From Takakia lepidozioides (lineage: Eukaryota; Streptophyta; Takakiopsida; Takakiales; Takakiaceae), in the NCBI GenBank assembly GCA_030704615.1, contig CM060732.1:71035053-71099052 (forward strand): 64,000 nt of DNA, read 5' to 3'. The translations under genes and the position numbers were made by a program. This document shows positions 56,470-64,000 of the stretch, in pieces (positions within the stretch are counted from its first letter, which is position 1; the number at the start of each line of letters is the position of its first letter). The notes under the pieces were generated by a model that did no database searches, had not been told where the DNA came from, and saw only the letters and a program-made list of their open reading frames with translations.

Positions 56470-57175
56470 AGCTATTAGTAGAGACTGGAAGACTTGTACC
56501 ATTGTATATTACAACCATTACTTACCTATAACAACAACACAACACAGTAGTCTCTTTCTTATTACTATGTCATTATGAAGTTTCTATCTCTCTATTTCTC
56601 TTTATCTCTCGCACTAGTCTGTTTGGTAAAAGACGTACCAGGTATGGGTTGCGCTCTAACAGCGCCAATGGGGAAGTGTCTTTGAGGGCCCACTGCGCCA
56701 TCTCTGGGCACACCGCTTCTCGCCACCCAGAGTCTAATCCCCTCTGCATGATAAAAAGGTCAGTTCTCATAGCCACCTCTGTTCTCTGTCTAAACCCCTC
56801 TGCGATAGAAATATCGGTTTCATACCACCATGTGCTCTCCATTGCAAAGGGACAGTGTGCGTACATCTGGGCTACTCAGACAGCAGAGGGACCCTCTCGT
56901 TATGCCATCCAAATGATGTTTAACCCTCGTAATATACCATCGTTCTGGTTCAAGCTCTCTGATTCAAGTAGGCCACTTACTAAGGCCTTCAGCCAAATCA
57001 ACAGAATAATCCATAATAATCCATAATCAACCCAACCTGTGGTTATGCAAGGCCCCCAGACATCCCTGCAGAGGAGCCTTGGAAGATGAATATCTATTTC
57101 TCTCTTTCCCCCTTTATAAGGGAGTTTTTGTTCATCTACATTGTTTTGCCCCTTGTTGCGCCCGTGGAAGTTGTA
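56470..57175. other. Intergenic or old repeat, nothing firmly recognised
   Basis: A minus-strand open stretch (56,866-56,573) contains GLDSGWREAVCPEMAQWALK and could be LINE-derived, but no motif confirms it. Confidence 0.25.
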
Positions 57176-57179
57176 AAGT

Positions 57180-58545
57180 TTCTAAATAGTCAATCTCTCA
57201 CATAGGTGTTCCACTCCAAGGATCAGAAATGCTTGACAGCAATCTACATGAGGCGAATCCATCTGCGCCACCCCTTTCGACTCGGGCACCACCCTTGCTG
57301 CCACTTACTATAGCTGTGAGTTTTGGGCCCCTGGCATCACTGTTCCCTGGTGGAGAAAAATCGGGAACCCCTGTAATCGTCTTTCCTCCGAGGAATGCTT
57401 GGGTCTAGAGGTAGGGATGACAGGATGGATAACGAACGTTTCTGATTTCAATGCCATTTGTACCAAGAAATCCGGGGGTGACACTATGTCTATGCCGATA
57501 TAGCCCATACCTTGCAGAGGTGTTCCACTACCAGGATCAGATGAGGCACTACATTTTGCTGTTGTTTTTGGGCTTGCTGTGGGCCTTACTTTTGTTCTTC
57601 TGTCCCATATGTTGTTCCCAGCACAAACTGGGCATAGCCGGTCCTCACGTAGGTTTTCCCACCACGAGTCTCTCTATCTGCAGACTGTGGGAACCTACCC
57701 TAATGCGATAAGAAAGAATGAAATGGAAGTACACTTTATTACGTCTGTGGTCAAGGAGAATGAAGAACATTTCTTCTTTCACTGCCCTTTCTACTCAAGA
57801 TCCGTGGAGATTCAATCATCTATTCTGTGATACCCAATCTCTAATGGAGGTCTTCCATTACAAGGATCAGAAATGCTTGGCAACTTGGCGTTCGCTCTCA
57901 GACAATCCCTTGAGCAATAGTTGCTTTTGGGCTGCTTCTGGCTCCACTCTGTCTTTTATTCTATCATCCCTTGGTCCTACTCTCATGAGAGACGCGCTCT
58001 TCAAATCCATCAAGGGAATTGTGTATGAACCTCTGTTTACCAACTTCAAAAGTCTCGAGGCTGAGCCAAAAGCCCAGGCCCTTTTGGGGTCTAGTTATGG
58101 GCAAACCACACACAGCAGACTGATGCTTGTGTGAAGAGATTTCTAGAGGATACCTGGAAAACTCGGACTAATAGTCTGTTCCAATGTGAGTCATACTACA
58201 GGCGGCAGCCCCTTGAAAAGGTAGTTTCTGTCCCTTTGCGTTCCGCTCAGTTTCGCGGGTCAATGGCCAACAACATCTTGTGAGTACATTCCTTTATTCC
58301 CTTGAGCAGTAGTTGCTTTTGGGCTGCTTCTGGCTGTCTTTCTTTTTTGTTTCTTGCTTTCCTGTTGTCCCATAAGCTCTCTGAGCTTTCTGCGGACGTT
58401 ATAAAGTTCCATTTCATTTCATTCTTCTTGTTTCCTGCTTTCCTTTTGTCCCATAAGCTATTTGAGCTTTCTGCAGACGTTATAAAGTTCCATTTCATTT
58501 CATTTCTCTCGAGCCTACACTATCAACTCCAATCCACTTTCATTG
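57180..58545 (+). pseudogene. Cluster of LINE C-terminal and 3'-end fragments
   Basis: 57,300-57,420 matches 59,745-59,850 (GCTGTGAGTT.TGGGC, CCTTTCCTCC.AGGAATGCT), the end of the second reverse transcriptase region. 57,840-58,140 and 58,290-58,340 share GGGCTGCTTCTGGCT. 58,190-58,290 is the GTCAATGGCC..ACATCTTGTGAGTACA ending. 58,330-58,506 is an 84-bp unit repeated twice, ending GACGTTATAAAGTTCCATTT. The same ending occurs at 52,632 and, inverted, at 57,716. Confidence 0.55.
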
Positions 58546-58639
58546 CTAAGATCAAGATTTCTCCCCGTGCCTTTTGGTTCCTTCTTAGCCCTCACAGAAA
58601 CCCAATCCCCATCACAGACATCCACATTCGGCAAGAGTA

Positions 58640-60100
58640 TGCTCAGGCATTAAATAACTCTCCACACCAGCCTCCTCTTACGTTAACTTTGATACCTCTG
58701 CACTTCTTCACCACATCCAATGTGAGCAAGGCGGCAAGAAATTGCACTGGACCTGTCAGGGCTTTAGAGTGGATTATGAAGCACGCGGCGGCAACTTTGG
58801 CCCCATTTATAGCACGTCTGTTCACAGAAGCAGTGCAGCATGCTGGACAAAAAACATCATCCACCCCCTCTTCAAGAGTGGTGACAAGCTTGAACCGAAC
58901 AATGCCCACACATTATGATTTCTTCATTACTGGCTAAATTGTTTGGGAAGTTGTGGCCATGGAACTGGATGATTGTACTGAAACCTCTCAGCTTTGTGCC
59001 GCGGGGCAGGCTTCATCCACCCTTGACCATATCACACTCTTCAAACTATGGTAGAACAAGCAGGCTACGACAAAAAAATGGTAAATGCTTGCTCCGTGGC
59101 CTTCCCAAAAGCTTTCGATTCAGTCCCTCGGGCCCTGCTTCTTGAAAGGTTACGCAGGATGCAGGTCCCCCAAACATCATATGAGCCATTTTATGCATGT
59201 ATGAGACCGTCATTGGTCAAGGTTTCAGGGGAGTTCTCCGCAGAGGTGCACAGCAACATTGCGGACAAATAGGGCTGCCCTCTCTCACCTACCCTATTTG
59301 GCATCTATATAGATGCATTGGAAGGACACATTGCCAAGAATAATGGAGTGGAGGTGCCTTTGGATGCAGGACCAACACCATTAGTACTTCTCTACGCTGA
59401 CGATGCTGTTCAATTGGACAATCTCCTGTCTTCCTTCACCGACACCTTCACATCCTTGAGGACTTCTCCAAAGACTACGGGTTGCAGGTCAACCTAAGCA
59501 AACTTATGATCATGGTTTTCAATGGCCATGCCACCAGCAAGAGCTTGAAGTCATGAAATCATACCCATACCTGGGGTTGGTTATTTACTCACCCAATTTC
59601 AGTTTGCACCAACAGCTATGGACAGATAAGCTGCCTCCATACGCCTTCAGGCTAAATACAAACAAATACACCTGCGCCCTCCACCAACCCCCCTCCACCC
59701 CCACCAAAAAGAGGCTCTTCGACTCAGTTGTCACCCCTGCCACCACTTATGGCTGTGAGTTCTGGGCACCTGGTGTCCCAGTTTCCTGGTGGGGGAAAAA
59801 TCAAGAAACCACTGCAATCATCTTTCCTCCAAGGAATGCTCGGAGCTAGAGGGATAACACCATCACAAATTCTGTGTGCAGAATTTGCATGTGTCCCACT
59901 TCAACCGAGGCCATCTTCCGGCTTACAATCTTTCTTACAAGGTGTACAAGCCCTTCCACCCAAAGGGTTGGCAGCCTGGGACAACATCTATTAGGCTGGT
60001 TTCAAGCGCCACTATTGGTATGCTCGGGTGAGCGCAATGGACTCTCCATTGCTTCCCTACTGCCACAAAACATGATGGGGGCGGAAATTGCGTCCTAACA
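58640..60100 (+). pseudogene. Second LINE reverse transcriptase relic
   Basis: Broken frames give ALEWIMKHAAATLAPFIARL, LLAKLFGK, then CAAGQASSTLDHITL, SVAFPKAFDSVPRALLLERL, then GCPLSPTLFGIYIDALEGH and LLYADDAVQLDN, the reverse transcriptase core with an intact YADD box. The C-terminal part has TYGCEFWAPGVPVSWWGK. Stops or shifts lie near 58,935, 59,270 and 59,850. It is a different family from the 50.5-kb relic. Confidence 0.85.
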
Positions 60101-60640
60101 GGACCACAACAGATGCATCAGAAAAGAACTTATGGAACTGCATGTCAGGCAGACATGGAAACCAGGCACTCTAACGACAGAACTGTAAATCTATCGGGCG
60201 AAATTTTGATCCTGAGAGAGGAAGGACATTGCACCATGAGCGTGCGCATGCTGCCGCCCTCTTTTCCTAAGCTGGACCCTCCCTCTCTAAGTTCTTCTTC
60301 CCCCTCTAGTCGGGAATGGATTTGGGGTGTATGCATGGACCTCTGGGCGCTAGGGCTGGGGTCATTCTCTGTTGCCCCTTCAACTGAATCCAGTCCAATT
60401 TCGCCATTCCTGTGCGTGCTTGCCTCCTCCGTTATGGTCCGAGCTGCTACGCAGCCCAACTTTGAGAATTAGGGGCTTCCATTTCCTTTCTCTTCAAACT
60501 CTCTTGCAGAAGTACCGGCTGGTTGGACCCCAGAGGATCCTGGCCATCCTTTTTTTGAAGCACAGCCCTTCCCCCTCCACCAAATACATGGGCTTCGAGA
60601 AGACGATCCAAAAGCTGTGACACATCCTCTTCCAAGTGGC
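60101..60640. other. Intergenic, nothing recognised
   Basis: Probably the decayed tail of the LINE copy. No gene is supported. Confidence 0.3.
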
Positions 60641-60914
60641 TAATTACACCTATAACTACAACCCCATTGCTTCCTGGCAATGGTGCCCGTAAAGAACTGG
60701 TGACAGAAGACCCCGGCCCCGAGCGACCTGCTGCAGCAAAAGCATGAGAAATGACGAGGGTGGGAGCGAGATTGATGGAGAGTTGGATGTCGAGGGCGGG
60801 GGGTTCGAAGGGGAAGAGCGCCTGGTGGTAGAGTGAGGAGAAGCAGGCAATGGGAAAGAAAGTTGGGGTGGAGAGGAGGGTGGAGAGGACGCGGTTGAGG
60901 GCGGGGAAAGAGGG

Positions 60915-61175
60915 GTGGTTGCCAGTACACCTGCTGAGGCAGAGGGTGCTGAGGATGGGAAGGACAAAGACGGCGATGGATTGGGTCCCAAGGAATGGAT
61001 ATCAGGAAAGCTGAAGCATTACTATGATGAAGAGACAGGAGTGCATTATGTACAATTTGTGAGGGGAGCATGGCCTCTGGACTTTCTAAAGGAGGAAAGG
61101 GTGGAAAGCTACGCAGAAAGGCTTGAGCATTTTCTGACCCCAGTCAATGGTGGGACAATCGAGGCTAAAAGGTGA
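60915..61175 (+). pseudogene. Partial gene, last exon-like, family not recognised
   Basis: The frame reads TPAEAEGAEDGKDKDGDGLG, then KEWISGKLKHYYDEETGVHY and ERVESYAERLEHFLTPVNGG, and closes at a TGA after EAKR. Composition and length suggest a real exon of a conserved protein. A GC-rich strongly biased stretch precedes it (60,740-60,915). Its last ~70 bp recur at 1,185-1,255 inside the CACTA element and at 63,916-63,990. Confidence 0.4.
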
Positions 61176-61479
61176 ATGCCTGTTGGATTAAAGAGAGTAG
61201 CAGATGCAATTGAGCATGGGAACTAGTGTGATACGCTGAGTTGGGTGTTTCCTAGAACAAATTTAGGCTGTCATTGTCAGCTGCTAGCAGCAAGGCAAGG
61301 ATGTATGCACGATCTGTGCAGAGGCATGGATAGCTGAAGGAGCAGGGATAGAGTGTGGGTCCAGATTCCTCCAAGAGGGCCAGATTTCAAGCACAAGATT
61401 ACCTATGATTCCCTGTGGATCAATAGCTACAAGAAACCTGCATGGGTAGATGGTCAACTGGTTGAGTGAACCTTTGATA

Positions 61480-62035
61480 GTTTGCAGTGTGTGTGCAAGC
61501 CTGGCAGCTCTGGAGAAGGGCAAAGAGGTCCATGGCGACATTGTCAGAGTTGCAATTGTACCACATGTCATTCTGAACAATACCCTCATGGACATGTATG
61601 AAGGGAGTGTTTGACAGTATGGCTGAACAAGATGTGGGTGTTGTGGAGTGCGATGATTGCAGGATATGCACAGCTACGGCGTGGGATGGAGGCTTTTGAG
61701 AACTATGACCAAATGATGTGCGAAGTGGAGAAACCCAACCACATCACATTTGTTTGTTTTTGCAATGTGTGTGCAAGCCTGGGAGCTCTGGGAAAGGGGA
61801 AAGAGGTCCATGGTGACATCGTAAAAGCTGGAATTGTACCAGATGTCATCATGAACACTGCCCTGGTGGACATGTTTGTCAAATGTGGGTGCATTCAGGA
61901 TGCGAAGGGAGTTTTCCACACTCTGGCTGAATGAGATGTGGTGTCGTGGAACGCCATGCTTGCAGGGTATGCACAGCAGGGGCACGGGATGGAGGCTTTG
62001 GAGACCTATGAGCAAATAATTGGGGAAGGGTGAAG
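61480..62035 (+). pseudogene. Broken PPR gene fragment
   Basis: It reads LWSAMIAGYAQLRRGMEAF, NHITFVCFCNVCASLGALGK, then KEVHGDIVKAGIVPDVIMNT and DMFVKCGCIQDAKGVF. A TGA at 61,932 interrupts it before VVSWNAMLAGYAQQGHGMEA. It is the same PPR family as the intact DYW gene, about 19 kb away and on the opposite strand. Confidence 0.8.
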
Positions 62036-62402
62036 CCCGACCACATCAGGTTTGTGTGCGTTTGCAGTGCGTGTGCAAGCCTGGCAGCCCTGGAAAGGGC
62101 AAAGAGGTGCATGGTTGCATCGCCAAAGCTGGAATTGTACCAGATGTGATTCCCTATGGATCAATAGCTACAAGAAACCTGCATGGTAGATGGTCAACTA
62201 AAGGCTGCAGCTGCAGCAACACAGTTCATGAAACCAGGCACCTCAACTATGACCACAGCTTCTGAAAGAGGATCAAGAGAGGGAGTCCACAATGCCTCTT
62301 CTGGCACTTCTGGGCATGTGAAGATGCTTTGCGGCAGGCAGACTGACAGAGGCTAAAACCAAATGAGGCATTTCAGCAGATTGAGGTACGTATGTCTGTC
62401 CC

Positions 62403-63994
62403 TTGCTTAAGTGCAACAAGATGGAAGGTCTGGACGCTGGAAAGCAGGTGCACACTTACATTATCCAAAGTAGATGCACGTCAAATGTTTTTCTACTCAA
62501 CACCCTTGTCTCCATGTATGTTAAGTGCGGGAGCATCATGGATGCTCACCAAGTGTTCAATAGAATGCCTCAACGATCTTTGATCACGTGGAATATAATG
62601 TTGGCAGGAGTTACCAAGCATGGGTGTGGAAGGAATGCTTTGGAGACCTATGAGCAACTGCTGCGCGAAGGGGTGAAGCCCAACCACATCACGTTTGTTT
62701 GTGTTTGCAATGCGTGTGCAGGCTTGGGAGGTCTGGAAAAGGGGAAAGAGGTCCATGGTGACATCATCAAAGCTGGATTTGTACCAGATGTCATTCTGAA
62801 CACTGCCCTGGTGGACCTGTATGCCAAATATGGGTGCAGCAAGCCTGATGCGAGGGGAGGGTTCGACAATATGGCTGAACGAGATGTGGTGTTTTGGAAT
62901 GCCATGATTGCAAGGTATGTGCAGCATGGGTATGGGGTTAAGGCTTTGGAAACCTAAGAGCAAATGATGTGGGAAGGGATGAAGCCAGACCAGGTCATGC
63001 TCATTTGTGTTTATAATATGCATATGCGAGCTTAGCAGCCCTGGGAATGGTCAAAGAATGGTGACATTATCAAAGCTGGAATTGTACCAGATGTCATTTT
63101 GAACATTCCCCTGGTGTACATCTATGCTCACCAAGTGTTCAACAAAATCCCTCAACGATCTTTGATCACGTGGAATATAATGTTGGCAGGATTTTCCAAG
63201 CATGGGTGTGGTAGGAATGCTTTGGAGACCTATGAGCAACTGCTGGCGAAGGGGTGAAGCCCAGCCACATCACGTTTGTTTGTGTTTGAAATGCGTGTGC
63301 AAGCTTGGGAGCTCTGGAAAAGGGGAAAGAGGTCCATGGTGACATCATCAAAGCTGAATTTGTACCAGATGTCATTCTGAACGCCCTGGTGGACATGTAT
63401 GCCAAATGTGGGTGCAGCAAGCCTGATGCGAAGGGAGAGTTCAACAATATGGATGAACGAGATGTGGTGTTTTGGAGTGCCATAATTGCAAGGTATGTGC
63501 AGCATGGGTATGGGATTATTGGAAACCTAAGAGCAAATGATGTGGGAAGGGATGAAGCCAGACCAGGTCATACTCATTTGTGTTTATAATATGCATATTC
63601 GAGCTTAGCAGCCCTGGGAATGGTCAAAGAGGTTCATGGTGACATTATCAAAGCTGGGATTGTACCAGATGTCATTTTGAACATTCCCCTAGTGTACATC
63701 TATGCTCACCAAGTGTTCAACAGAATCCCTCAACGACCTTTGATCACGTGGAATATAATGTTGGCAGGATTTTACCAAGCATGGGTTGGTAGGAATGCTT
63801 TGGCGACCTATGAGCAAATGCTGCGCGAAGGGTTGAAGCCCAACCACATTACATTTGTTTGTGTTTGCAATGCGTGTGCAAGCCTGGGAGCGTTCTGTTG
63901 TAGTGAATACTTTTCTGACCCCAGTCAACGGTGGGACAATCAAGGCAAAAAGGTGAATGTCTGTTGGATTACAGAGAGTAGAAGATGCAATTGA
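62403..63994 (+). pseudogene. Broken PPR gene with tandemly duplicated segments
   Basis: 62,403-62,957 reads GLDAGKQVHTYIIQSRC, VSMYVKCGSIMDAHQVF, TWNIMLAGVTKHGCGRNALE and NHITFVCVCNACAGLGGLEK, then NMAERDVVFWNAMIARYVQH before a TAA. Two further partial copies follow with frameshifts, deletions and stops. The sequence continues past the right edge of the window. It is not translatable as one protein and lacks E or DYW domains within the window. Confidence 0.8.
62543..63900 (+). repeat. ~580-bp tandem repeat within the PPR pseudogene
   Basis: TGCTCACCAAGTGTTCAA occurs at 62,543, 63,125 and 63,703, 582 and 578 bp apart. It is followed each time by the same TGATCACGTGGAATATAATG and GCGAAGGGG.TGAAGCCC blocks. 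The third unit breaks off at about 63,890, where the block shared with 61,136 begins. Confidence 0.85.
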
Positions 63995-64000
63995 GCATAG

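Noticed and set aside
1-64000. Naming the species
   Set aside because: The genes point to a land plant with many DYW proteins, but nothing in the window separates lycophytes, ferns and some bryophytes with confidence.

Overview
This window is nuclear DNA of a land plant: there are spliced genes with GT-AG introns, a group IIc WRKY transcription factor, a full-length PPR-DYW organelle RNA editing factor, LINE and Ty3/gypsy remnants, and En/Spm (CACTA) transposon genes. An intact intronless DYW gene plus a nearby tandem array of broken PPR copies suggests a lineage with an expanded DYW repertoire (lycophyte, fern or similar non-seed plant). I cannot name the species.

Positions 184-26,201 are one nested transposon complex. 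The outer element is about 2.0 kb without its insert, hAT-like, with an 8-bp target duplication ACAATGTT on both sides. A 23,991-bp CACTA element (213-24,203) sits inside it, with 29-bp terminal inverted repeats matching at 27 positions and a 3-bp target duplication CCG. From left to right the CACTA carries: captured gene fragments (PPR, ribosomal protein eS1 twice); a TNP2 transposase gene on the minus strand; a divergent TNPA-like gene whose last exon runs into an FCP1/HAD-phosphatase-like domain; an array of near-perfect hairpins; a SWIM zinc-finger DDE transposase-like gene; a second hairpin array in the opposite orientation; and a multi-exon gene coding for a ParB-like domain followed by a beta-class (N6-adenine/N4-cytosine type) DNA methyltransferase domain. 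Tandem subterminal repeats lie before the right end. Most of these genes carry one or a few frame breaks, so this copy is probably recently decayed.

Positions 26,200-32,700 hold a 711-bp MITE-like element with a 42-bp minisatellite, a tRNA-Tyr-like relic, and a CpG-rich tract with several W-boxes ahead of the WRKY gene. The WRKY gene (32,882-35,455, three coding exons) and the PPR-DYW gene (39,823-42,627, minus strand) are the two genes that look intact and host-functional.

Positions 43,000-64,000 are mostly decayed repeats: gag and integrase pieces of Ty3/gypsy elements, at least two LINE reverse-transcriptase relics and many 5'-truncated LINE 3' ends next to CT repeats. Also present are a glutaminyl-tRNA synthetase 5' fragment, exon-like pieces of an unrecognised gene with an IQ-like motif, and a PPR pseudogene cluster with a ~580-bp tandem repeat at the right edge.

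The most unusual system is the CACTA cargo: two transposase types, a phosphatase-like domain and a ParB-methyltransferase gene travelling together, with the SWIM transposase bracketed by inverted arrays of periodic palindromes.
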